From Paenibacillus sp. J2TS4 (GTDB lineage: Bacteria > Bacillota > Bacilli > Paenibacillales > NBRC-103111), in assembly GCF_018403245.1 (NCBI RefSeq), contig NZ_BOSH01000002.1:617876-681875 (forward strand): a DNA stretch of 64,000 nt, written 5' to 3'. The notes beneath the pieces were generated by a model, which saw only the letters and a program-made list of their open reading frames with translations, made no database searches and was not told the origin of the DNA. This document shows positions 52,280-60,393 of the stretch, piece by piece. Numbering within the stretch: the stretch's first letter is position 1; each line of letters begins with the position of its first letter. The position numbers and the translations under genes are program-made.

Positions 52280-53335
52280 TTATGAATGAAGGGCCGCCTG
52301 CCGTTTGAAGTGATCCTCCAGAACGATGCAAGCCATGGCCTCGACGACCGGAACGATTCGGGGACAGATACAGGGATCGTGTCTTCCCTCGGTCCGGATC
52401 GTCTGCTCCTCCCCGTTGATGTCGATCGTCTGCTGGGGAACAGAGATGGAAGAGGTCGGCTTGACAGCCAATCGGAAGACAATTTCCTGGCCGGTACTGA
52501 TGCCCCCGATAATTCCCCCCGAATGATTGCTCAAATATCCGGAGCTGTCCATCGGATCATTATGCTCGCTTCCCAGCATCCGGGCCGCCTTGAACCCGGC
52601 ACCGAATTCGATCCCTTTAACGGCACCGATCGACAGCATCGCTTTGGCGAGCTCTGCGTCCAGCTTGTCAAATACAGGCTCCCCGATGCCCGGGACCACT
52701 CCTCTGATGCGGCATTCAACAATGCCCCCGCAGCTATCTCCGACACGGGCCAACGACTCGATTTTTTCCACCATTTGCCCTACTACATCGGGATCACAGG
52801 CCCGAACCGGGTTGTTCTCGATTTCGCTTTCCACAAAGTTCTGGCATTGAATTCCACCGACTTCCGTCGTATAGGCCACGATGCTGACGCCCCGTCTTTC
52901 CAGCAGCTTCCTGGCCAGAGCGCCCGCGGCTACCCGGCCGGCCGTCTCCCTTCCGGATGCCCGGCCGCTTCCCCGATGGTCTCTTATCCCATATTTCTGC
53001 AAGTATGTGAAATCCGCATGTCCCGGACGGAATGAATCTTTAATCTCATCGTATGCGGAAGGCCTCATATCTTTGTTATATAAAATCATAAACAGAGGCG
53101 TCCCCGTCGTTTTTCCTTCATAAGTTCCTGATAGAATCGATACGGTATCGTACTCTTTTCTTGATGTCGTAATGGAAGACTGCCCCGGCTTTCTCCTATC
53201 CATCTGCTTCTGGATGTATTCCAAATCGATCTCTACTCCGGGGGTGACCCCGTCCACGATTACACCCACCGCCTCGCCGTGAGATTCCCCAAATGTAGTA
53301 ATTTTATACGCTTGCCCGAATGAATTTCCTGCCAT
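52280..53335 (-). CDS. aroC: Chorismate synthase AroC
   Basis: 351 residues from the ATG at 53335 (GGGGG nine bases upstream; the ATG at 53344 is too close). Signatures: SFGQAYKITTFGESHGEAVG, the three chorismate-synthase patterns RPGHADFTYLQKYGIRDHRGSGRASGRET (residues about 110-138, with RxSxRET), and GGISTGQEIVFRLAVKPTSSI. It converts EPSP to chorismate with reduced FMN. The N-terminus is of the E. coli/Clostridium form (MAGN.FG...TTFGESHG), not the usual Bacilli AroF form (MRYLTAGESHG, about 390 aa). It is outside any aro cluster and is divergent from a LysR gene, so it may be a second, specially regulated copy. Confidence 0.93.
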   Translation of the reverse strand: MAGNSFGQAYKITTFGESHGEAVGVIVDGVTPGVEIDLEYIQKQMDRRKPGQSSITTSRKEYDTVSILSGTYEGKTTGTPLFMILYNKDMRPSAYDEIKDSFRPGHADFTYLQKYGIRDHRGSGRASGRETAGRVAAGALARKLLERRGVSIVAYTTEVGGIQCQNFVESEIENNPVRACDPDVVGQMVEKIESLARVGDSCGGIVECRIRGVVPGIGEPVFDKLDAELAKAMLSIGAVKGIEFGAGFKAARMLGSEHNDPMDSSGYLSNHSGGIIGGISTGQEIVFRLAVKPTSSISVPQQTIDINGEEQTIRTEGRHDPCICPRIVPVVEAMACIVLEDHFKRQAALHS

Positions 53336-53558
53336 CCAAACCATCCCCCTTAATTTAGGTCAGCACTCTCTTAATTTATGATATCGAGAATGATTACTGC
53401 AAGCTCATGCTCCGTTGCTCCAGCATGCTTGGACCCGCTGCAAAAAACCATTTCATTTTGACACATGAGCTTGACTCTCCTTGACTCTCATTATAATGTG
53501 GAAATTGAAATAAATGAAATCGAAATATTACCACATTGCGATAGAGGGGTTCTATACC

Positions 53559-54458
53559 ATGATGAATTTGGAAGGATACCGCATCTTTCTCCATACCGCC
53601 AGAGCAGGGAATTTAACCAAAGCGGCCCAGGAGCTTCACATCACTCAGCCGTCGGTAAGCTACGCCATTAAGCAAATGGAGGACGCTCTCGGCGTCAAGC
53701 TGTTTCACCGCTTGTCCAAAGGAGTGGAGTTGACGGCGGAGGGCCGCGCTCTGCTTGAGTACGTAGAGCCCTCCTTCTCCCTGCTGGAAGCGGGAGAGAA
53801 CAAAGTCCGCTCGCTGAAACGCCTCGAAGCGGGGGAGCTCCGCATTGGCGCCGGAGGATCGCTCATCCGGCATCTGCTATTACCCTATCTCGATCGATTC
53901 CATACTCAATATCCGGACGTTCGGATCCGGCTGTCTCACGGCAAAACCCCGGATCTGGCCAAAAGACTGATCGATGGCCAGATCGATTTGGGAATTGTGC
54001 ACATGCCGTTTACGGATCGGCAGCTTGACGTTCGGCCGCTGATCACGATCGAGGATTGCTTTGTCGTAGGAGAGGCTTACCGGCACATGGCAGAACGAAT
54101 CTTAGCCGCAGAGGAGCTGTTAAACCTGCCGCTTCTCCTGTTATCCAGAGGAAGCAGCACCCGGGAATTCGTCGAGCAATGGTTTGCCGCACAAGGGATG
54201 CCGCTTGAGGTAGACATTGAGCTGGGCAGTTTGGAGCTGCTGATCGAACTGGCGCGGCTCGGGTTTGGCGCCGCCTTCGTCACCCGCTCTTTTGTCAAGA
54301 AGGAGCTGGAAGCCGGAAGCCTGTACGAACTGCGGATTCGCGAGCCGATTCCATCCCGCAGTGTCGGAATTGCCCTGCGCCGCGACATATCTTTATCCGA
54401 AGCGGCAAGCCGCTTTGTGGAGACGTTAACTTCACCGCCAAGCGAATTATCCAACTAA
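53559..54458 (+). CDS. LysR family regulator divergent from aroC
   Basis: 299 residues from the ATG at 53559 (GAGGGG nine bases upstream; the earlier frame start has none). Helix-turn-helix GNLTKAAQELHITQPSVSYAIKQMEDALGVKLFHR (about 18-52) and a C-terminal effector domain with RIGAGGSLIRHLLLPYL and GFGAAFVTRSFV. LysR genes usually regulate the divergent neighbour, here aroC, with about 220 bp between the starts. The effector is unknown; a shikimate-pathway metabolite is a guess. Confidence 0.9.
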   Translation: MMNLEGYRIFLHTARAGNLTKAAQELHITQPSVSYAIKQMEDALGVKLFHRLSKGVELTAEGRALLEYVEPSFSLLEAGENKVRSLKRLEAGELRIGAGGSLIRHLLLPYLDRFHTQYPDVRIRLSHGKTPDLAKRLIDGQIDLGIVHMPFTDRQLDVRPLITIEDCFVVGEAYRHMAERILAAEELLNLPLLLLSRGSSTREFVEQWFAAQGMPLEVDIELGSLELLIELARLGFGAAFVTRSFVKKELEAGSLYELRIREPIPSRSVGIALRRDISLSEAASRFVETLTSPPSELSN

Positions 54459-54577
54459 TGGCCCCCTTGGTATAATCCATCGACACTCTGAGGATTGCCT
54501 GCTTGGATGGAACAGAATATAATTGAGGTCCATAACCTCATCACTTTGTTTTGAATGGAAGACGGGAGGAAGCCCAG

Positions 54578-55471
54578 TTGATCGTAGATACATTGAAGGT
54601 GTTTGTAACTGTGGTAGAGCAGAGCCACTTTTCCAGGGCGGCCGAGAAACTCAATCTGTCTCAGCCCGGCGTAAGTCTGCATATTCGAAACTTGGAGAAT
54701 GAATTCGGGAGCAAGCTATTGCACCGGACCTCCAAGCATGTCAAAATGACGGAGGCCGGCTCCATCCTGTATAATCGCGCCAAGCAAATATTGGCTCTAT
54801 ATGAGGAAGCAAGAGAGGAAATTCACCTGTTAAGGGATGAGGTGACGGGCTCTGTAAACATCGGGGCCAGCTATACGATCGGAGAATACGTACTGCCGCA
54901 TTTATTGGCGGAATATACGAATGTATATCCGTTGGTCGAAACATACGTCACGATTGCCAATACGGAAGAAATCACCCGGGCCGTACGCGCCAATGAGCTC
55001 GATCTGGGTTTAGTGGAGGGAGAGGTCGATGTGCCGGAGCTTCGGACCAGCCCTCCTTTTGCCGAGGATGAAATGGTACTGGTGGCTCCACCCGTGTGCC
55101 CCCTCTGCTCGATGGGATCAGTAGACGTATCCAAGCTTCAGGATCAGACATGGGTCTACCGAGAACCCGGCTCGGGAACCCGCGCATACAGCGACCGTTT
55201 TATTATGGAATCGGGACTTCGTGTGCAACGCTCTTTCGTGTTTAACAGCAATCAGGGAGTTAAGGAAGCGGTGATGGCCGGATTGGGCATCGCTGTGTTA
55301 TCCCGCCTCGTTATTCGCAAGGAATTGGAGTCAGGGGAGCTGTGCGGCATTACTATAAAAGGCAGGCGCATGAAGCGGAATTTTTCTATCCTCCAGGATC
55401 CAAAATCCCCCTCTACCATGGCGGTCACCATGTTCATCCGCAAACTGGGAGAGCTCGAATCGTTGAAATAG
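54578..55471 (+). CDS. LysR family regulator (CysL/CbbR-like)
   Basis: 297 residues from a TTG at 54578 with GGGAGG eight bases upstream; the ATG at 54551 has no site. HTH QSHFSRAAEKLNLSQPGVSLHIRNLENEFGSKLLHR. The effector domain contains GASYTIGEYVLPHLL and REPGSGTRAYSDRF, a motif shared by CysL/YwfK and CbbR relatives. No obvious target beside it: upstream is another LysR gene on the same strand, downstream a converging methyltransferase. Confidence 0.9.
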   Translation: MIVDTLKVFVTVVEQSHFSRAAEKLNLSQPGVSLHIRNLENEFGSKLLHRTSKHVKMTEAGSILYNRAKQILALYEEAREEIHLLRDEVTGSVNIGASYTIGEYVLPHLLAEYTNVYPLVETYVTIANTEEITRAVRANELDLGLVEGEVDVPELRTSPPFAEDEMVLVAPPVCPLCSMGSVDVSKLQDQTWVYREPGSGTRAYSDRFIMESGLRVQRSFVFNSNQGVKEAVMAGLGIAVLSRLVIRKELESGELCGITIKGRRMKRNFSILQDPKSPSTMAVTMFIRKLGELESLK

Positions 55472-55488
55472 ATGGGATTCTGTAAATA

Positions 55489-55528
55489 GGGCTGCGCTGT
55501 TTATCTTCTCGGAGGCATGACGCAGCCC
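55489..55528 (+). terminator. Hairpin after the second LysR gene
   Basis: GGGCTGCG/CGCAGCCC stem with a 24-nt loop, six T about 14 bases later. Probably ends the LysR transcript. Confidence 0.5.
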
Positions 55529-55538
55529 GATATAGGGG

Positions 55539-56282
55539 TTATTTTTTCCGGCCCTTCACGATTCGCACAGGCGGAAACATTTGATAATGAGGGCCTATCA
55601 CTTTCACTTCAGCCGTATGGAGCCGTTGGAGGGTTTCCGCATATTGACGCACATGCTGGAAATCCAATAGGGCAAAGCGCCCGCCCTTCTTTAACACGCG
55701 GACAATTTCTGCCAGCGCCTTGTCCCTATCTTCCTTATTCTTAATATTATGAATGGCCAAGCTGGAAACGACCGCATCAAAATGATTATCGGGAAACGGA
55801 ATCTGCCGCATGTCTCCGTCTACAACCTCCACCCGGTCGGCCACTCCTTCCACTCGAGCATTGGCTAGCGTCGCCTCCGGATGATTTCCGGATTGATCCT
55901 GCTTATTCCAAATGTCCAAGCCAACCGCTTTACCGGACGTAAGCCTTCTCGCCGCCTCATTCAATAGAAGCCCGCGGCCGCATCCGGCATCCAGCACCAG
56001 CTCGTCTCCGCGAAGCGGAATGAGGTCAAGCAGTCTTTCTCGTTCACGGAATTTCCCCACCTTGCTGCTCCATACCATATACACTCCTTCCCCACAACCG
56101 ATAAGGAAGGTAATCAGCAGAATCGTCCCGAGAGAATTACCCAGCCACTGAAGCTTTGCTGGAAATACGTTATAAGATAGAATAGATAAAATCAAACAAG
56201 CGATCCCAAGCAGAATCAGATTGCGAACAACATTCGGGGCATCCACCCCGTAGTTCCCTTTGCGATACCCGACGGAATCCAC
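55539..56282 (-). CDS. Membrane-anchored SAM-dependent methyltransferase
   Basis: 247 residues from a GTG at 56282 (GGGGGAAG five bases upstream; the TTG at 56306 is less likely). Two membrane helices (about 20-38 and 52-70) precede a class I methyltransferase domain: LVLDAGCGRGLLLNEAARR, AVGLDIW, VEVVDGDMRQIPFPDNHFDAVVSSLAIHNI. Likely modifies a membrane lipid, quinone or other hydrophobic compound. Substrate unknown. Confidence 0.87.
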   Translation of the reverse strand: MDSVGYRKGNYGVDAPNVVRNLILLGIACLILSILSYNVFPAKLQWLGNSLGTILLITFLIGCGEGVYMVWSSKVGKFRERERLLDLIPLRGDELVLDAGCGRGLLLNEAARRLTSGKAVGLDIWNKQDQSGNHPEATLANARVEGVADRVEVVDGDMRQIPFPDNHFDAVVSSLAIHNIKNKEDRDKALAEIVRVLKKGGRFALLDFQHVRQYAETLQRLHTAEVKVIGPHYQMFPPVRIVKGRKK

Positions 56283-56373
56283 TCTTTCTTCCCCCTTTTT
56301 CTCCAAAGCTTACTATTACACTACGTCCCTGACTTTGCTTTCATTCCATTGGCAGTCGCCAAAAAATGATTCC

Positions 56374-56853
56374 TCATTTCAATATAGTGATCTTATCTTC
56401 GATCGCGCATTGATTTTCCTCATCCCATACAATGGATATTTCAAAGGTCCCCTCCTCGAAGAACAGCGGAAACCTTCGCCTGAACCAAGGCTGCATCGGC
56501 AATTCCAGCGCTTCTTTAATCGGCACCCATGCCAGTTCTCCTTCGGGAGGGTTATGGAGCAGCTCGCCTTCATAATCTTCTGCCAAATAATTAAACACCA
56601 TATACCGGTAGTTGGTCTGAGGAACGACGTATTCGTCCAAGCCCTTATAGATCAGGCGGTTAATTCGTAAACCGGTTTCTTCATAAACTTCCCGAATGGC
56701 CCCTTCTGTCGGACTCTCCGGAAAATCAATCTTGCCTCCGGGACCAATATACCCGGGAAACCCTCTATGATCCGGACGCCGGATCAACAAAACCCGGTCT
56801 TTCTCTTTGACTAAACACATAGTATACATACCATATCGAATCTCGTTAGACAT
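56374..56853 (-). CDS. Nudix hydrolase
   Basis: 159 residues with a complete Nudix box (GGKIDFPESPTEGAIREVYEETGL, residues about 39-62; REV and EET present). MutT/8-oxo-dGTP-like length, with the IGPGGK lead-in of the MTH1/YtkD group. It hydrolyses a nucleoside diphosphate-linked substrate; which one is unclear. RBS AAGGAG. Neighbours on the same strand are methyltransferases. Confidence 0.92.
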   Translation of the reverse strand: MSNEIRYGMYTMCLVKEKDRVLLIRRPDHRGFPGYIGPGGKIDFPESPTEGAIREVYEETGLRINRLIYKGLDEYVVPQTNYRYMVFNYLAEDYEGELLHNPPEGELAWVPIKEALELPMQPWFRRRFPLFFEEGTFEISIVWDEENQCAIEDKITILK

Positions 56854-56911
56854 AGCTGCTTCTCCTTAAAAAGTGTGCTCTTAGTATTCCTTAACAGATT
56901 TACACTCGTTA

Positions 56912-57529
56912 TTACTTATTCTCTTTGAATTCATTCCTCCGGGATTTGCATTTACTAGATTCATGCTTGTGGGACTTATGAGCATAGCTTGACGATTTCT
57001 TGATGGACTTGAATACATAATAGCCCTGCTCTTCATATATTTGGACACCGCCAAAAATAGCGATCATCTTCTGTTTATACCAATCCTTCCGCTTCGTTAC
57101 CAGATACATTCTGCCTCCAAGCTCCAGCCGGTTAAACCCTTTTTCAATAAAATGCTTCGGAACGGCAAAATCAACATGATAAGGAGGATTGGACAAAATG
57201 ACGCTGAAGCCGGTCTCCTTGAAATCTTTAAAACCATCGCTGCAATAAACCTTAATCCCGGGTACTTGATTAATCTCGATGTTTTCCTCTGCTGCATCAA
57301 CAGCCGCCTTATGGACATCCACCATAACTACTCTTTCCGGTCCGACGATTTTGGCCGCATAAATACCGACTACCCCATAACCGCAGCCCAGATCCAATAC
57401 TTTATCCTCTTTGCCAAATTCAACCTTCGATAGCATAGCCAAGGTCCCTTGATCGATCCGGTCTGGAGAAAAAAGGGCTGGATCCGTTTTAAAACCAAGG
57501 GACTGACCCTGAATCATGACATGGATCAA
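56912..57529 (-). CDS. RsmC-like class I methyltransferase
   Basis: 205 residues with a TTG start (GGAGG eight bases upstream). Motif I KVLDLGCGYGVVGIYAAK and the catalytic NPPY box (VILSNPPYHVDF), which marks N-methyltransferases acting on exocyclic amines in RNA or DNA; RsmC methylates G in 16S rRNA. The Bacilli single-domain form lacks the N-terminal half of RsmC. The basic Ser/Lys/His-rich tail (about 180-205) could bind RNA. Confidence 0.85.
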   Translation of the reverse strand: MIHVMIQGQSLGFKTDPALFSPDRIDQGTLAMLSKVEFGKEDKVLDLGCGYGVVGIYAAKIVGPERVVMVDVHKAAVDAAEENIEINQVPGIKVYCSDGFKDFKETGFSVILSNPPYHVDFAVPKHFIEKGFNRLELGGRMYLVTKRKDWYKQKMIAIFGGVQIYEEQGYYVFKSIKKSSSYAHKSHKHESSKCKSRRNEFKENK

Positions 57530-57630
57530 TTACATAACCTCCAAGCTTCGCCTAACCGAAATCCCCCTCCCCAATCCTCGCTATAGTAGTAGAAAGAGAC
57601 TTCTTGGGAAACGGTTAATCAAACTCTCCA

Positions 57631-58338
57631 TTACCAAGGGAATTCCTCGTTCAAAGGCTGTGTGAAGCTCCCTGTATCTTTAATCGTCAAGCTGTTGGCC
57701 CAATGGTACAGGTTCAGAGCTCCAGTGGAGGGCTCCATATCCGCATCAGTGGAGGCCATTCTCGTTTTCAATTTTCCCGGATGCACCGCACAAACCGTAA
57801 TGTTCTGCTCAAGCAATTCCTGGCTTAAACATAGACTGAACATATTCTGTGCGGCTTTGGCCATCCGGTAGGAATACGAAAAATGACGGTCGCTAAATTC
57901 CCCGGATGCCACTTTATTTAGCGAGCCCAAACGCGATGATATATTAATAAGACGAGGATTGTCCGAATTGCGCATCAACGGCAAACACGCCTGCACCACC
58001 CGTATGGGACCTAGGCAATGAATGTTGAACAGGTCGCTGATCTCCCCGGTCCTTACCTCCTCAATGAGATATTCTTTCCCCGAAATCCCGGCGTTGTTAA
58101 TGACAATATCCAACCGATTCGTTCGCTTGGCTACGGCTTCGGAAATAAGCTTCTTGGCCTGATCATCAGACAGATCCGCGATTATGGGAAAGCAGCGCTC
58201 AGGATGAGCATCCTCCAGAAATCGGGCCGCTTCTTCGGTTCGCACAACCGGATAAACCGTACAATGATTGCTTAAATAAACTTTTAAACACTCATATCCG
58301 AATCCGCGATTGGCTCCGGTAATCAATACATGATCCAT
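57631..58338 (-). CDS. Short-chain dehydrogenase/reductase
   Basis: 235 residues from the ATG at 58338 (GGAAGGAGG); the frame runs 35 codons further upstream without a site. TGxxxGxG motif (ITGANRGFGYE), NNAG (VINNAGISG) and the catalytic Ser plus YxxxK (SYRMAKAAQ, with INISSR). NAD(P)-dependent classical SDR; substrate unknown. Confidence 0.91.
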   Translation of the reverse strand: MDHVLITGANRGFGYECLKVYLSNHCTVYPVVRTEEAARFLEDAHPERCFPIIADLSDDQAKKLISEAVAKRTNRLDIVINNAGISGKEYLIEEVRTGEISDLFNIHCLGPIRVVQACLPLMRNSDNPRLINISSRLGSLNKVASGEFSDRHFSYSYRMAKAAQNMFSLCLSQELLEQNITVCAVHPGKLKTRMASTDADMEPSTGALNLYHWANSLTIKDTGSFTQPLNEEFPW

Positions 58339-58554
58339 CGGTATCCCTCCTTCCAACCATGTATACCCTATGCGGCACGAAAGAAGTACTCCCTTCTGTT
58401 CCAAAGGGAACGTGCCTTTTGAGGTTCCAACCCCCAACCACATGGCATGAATGTCTGGCGACAGCCTCTCTTATTTATTAAATAGAAATTGCTTCCATTT
58501 ATTATACTACTACCCACTCTTTCTTTACTACTTATTTCCTTTTTAACTTAATAT

Positions 58555-59318
58555 CTCAACTTTCGTAGAGCGAAAATTAGCTTGAAACCTCGCAGTGACT
58601 GAGCGTGAAGAGATCAGGTAGTCTTGCTTTTTTCGCCTAGTTGTCATTTTCCCCGTAAGAAAAAAGCAGCATCTAACTGCTTCTCCGCCTGGTTGTCCTT
58701 TTTCGCACCTGGGAAAAGTGCAGGTAGAAGGGAAGCGTCTAACTGTATTTTATGTAGGTAAATTGAAGCGAATGGGGCAGTTTGATTAGACTAGATGGAA
58801 AAACCGCATTTAAAATGGAGGTTTTTTGCTGATATCCCTCTTTTCGAACAAAATAGATGGAGGTTTTCCATTTAATCTTCGATTTCAACCTCAATGGAGC
58901 AAACTAGCTGCATGAAATCCATTTAGATCCCCACACTGTGCGAAAGTAGACTGCTAACGTGGTGTGGCACCCGAGATGCTTACGGCTGCTGCCACTTTAT
59001 GCTCTCCCCATGTTGTGCGAGTATACTGCTAACGTGGTGGCACTAGCAGTTGTCCTATCTTGCGACCTTTTAGCCACCTATGCTCATCTGTACCCCGGTT
59101 GGGGGTCCATGAGGCGGGTTGTTCTGTTTGGCTATGTGATGAAGTCGGTATCACTCGACTGGGCTTTAGCCTGCAGCAACGGCTCGAATCGATCAATAAA
59201 ATCTCCACAAAAGCCGGAAGGAAGCTCACCCTTTGATTCAGCGTCAACTCCAGCAATGAATAGCCAAAATTGCCTAATTACATAAAGGCTGTGTGACGAT
59301 TTCAAGCTGCGAAAGTTG
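58555..59318. mobile_element. Degenerate mobile-element remnant with 9-bp target duplication
   Basis: Inverted ends CAACTTTCG...AGCTTGAAA on the left and TTTCAAGCTGCGAAAGTTG on the right, flanked by the direct repeat ACTTAATAT (58546-58554 and 59319-59327). About 764 bp, too short for a complete IS with transposase; only broken frames inside. It also holds short repeats: CGCCT(A/G)GTTGTC at 58634 and 58686, and GTGCGA..GTA.ACTGCTAACGTGGTG at about 58938 and 59014. A 9-bp duplication fits IS4-like and some other families. The rest of 58339-59381 shows no gene. Confidence 0.7.
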
Positions 59319-59331
59319 ACTTAATATAGAC

Positions 59332-59372
59332 AAAAAAAGCCGCGGACTCTTCATCAGAAAAATCCACGGCTT
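59332..59372 (-). terminator. Terminator of the nrdIEF operon
   Basis: Stem AAGCCG.GGA/TCC.CGGCTT followed on the minus strand by seven T, 10 bp after the nrdF stop. Confidence 0.88.
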
Positions 59373-59381
59373 GTTTATATA

Positions 59382-60377
59382 CTACCAAATATTCGACTCG
59401 GCAGCTCTTTGATTCAAAAATTGGAAGTCTTCATCCTGCAAAGGCTCGACCTTTCCTTTTTGATACCCTTTGCCTTTGGTGGAGAAAAAGTCATGCGTGC
59501 TCGTCTCCGTTCTAATACCATTAAGCACGACAGGATTGACCTCCTCCTCTTCAAAGATAGGCTCGATGCCAAGATTCATCAACGCTTTATTGGCGTTGTA
59601 GCGAATATACTTTTTAACCTCATGGGTGAGACCAATCGGATCATACAGCTTTTCTGTATATTCCAGTTCATTCTTGTACAGCTCATTCAACAGCTCGTGA
59701 ACGAACGCGGATGCGGTATTCTGTTCCTCCTCGCTTAACTGCTGGAACAGCTCCTGCGCCAGCAGACCGACGAATACGCCGTGCACGCTTTCGTCCCGAA
59801 TGATCAGTTTAATAATTTCACCGCTCGCTACCATCTTGCCCTGCCCCGCCAAATATAAAGGGTAGAAAAATCCTGAGTAAAACAGGAAGCTTTCGAGAAA
59901 TACCGAGGCAACCATTGCCTGATACAGGCTCAGTTGATCCCCTTCCTGAATGTCCCGGTAATAGGAATCGATCCGGTAGGTTTTATATTGGAGCTGTTTA
60001 TTCTCGCGCACCCATTCGAAGGTGTCGGCAATCAACTCCGAGCTCGCCACCGTCGTAAAGATCGTGCTGTAGCTCTTGGCATGGATTTCCTCCATCGCCG
60101 CCTGAAAGATCAGGATCGCTTTCTTCTGCTTGCCCTTCACATGCTGGGCGATTAACGGCATGCCTACGTTACCTTGCTCCGTATCCAGCAGCGTCAATCC
60201 GCCCAGCACTCTCATAAACGTCGTCTTCTCATCGTCGCTCAGCTTGGACCAGGATCTCAAATCTTTGGAAATCGGAATTTCCGTATCCAGCCAAAATTGC
60301 GACGTGTTCTGGGTCCACAGCAACTCCGTGTAATCGGATTCCGGTGAATTCCAGTTCACCGCTTCAAATGTTCTCAT
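59382..60377 (-). CDS. nrdF: Class Ib ribonucleotide reductase beta subunit NrdF
   Basis: 331 residues from the ATG at 60377 (AAGGAG, eight bases). Metal-site and radical motifs of the R2F type: LDTEQGNVGMPLIAQHV (Asp ligand), MEEIHAKSYSTIF (Glu and His ligands, radical Tyr in AKSYS), ESFLFYSGF and IIRDESVHGVFVG. It carries the Mn-tyrosyl radical that NrdE uses. It follows nrdE by 16 bp. The operon is under a B12 riboswitch, so it should be made when cobalamin is scarce. Confidence 0.96.
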   Translation of the reverse strand: MRTFEAVNWNSPESDYTELLWTQNTSQFWLDTEIPISKDLRSWSKLSDDEKTTFMRVLGGLTLLDTEQGNVGMPLIAQHVKGKQKKAILIFQAAMEEIHAKSYSTIFTTVASSELIADTFEWVRENKQLQYKTYRIDSYYRDIQEGDQLSLYQAMVASVFLESFLFYSGFFYPLYLAGQGKMVASGEIIKLIIRDESVHGVFVGLLAQELFQQLSEEEQNTASAFVHELLNELYKNELEYTEKLYDPIGLTHEVKKYIRYNANKALMNLGIEPIFEEEEVNPVVLNGIRTETSTHDFFSTKGKGYQKGKVEPLQDEDFQFLNQRAAESNIW

Positions 60378-60393
60378 TAGGCTTGCTCCTTCC

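Noticed and set aside
58959..59285. 108-codon plus-strand ORF
   Set aside because: Lies inside the mobile-element remnant, made of repeats, no RBS and no recognisable domain.
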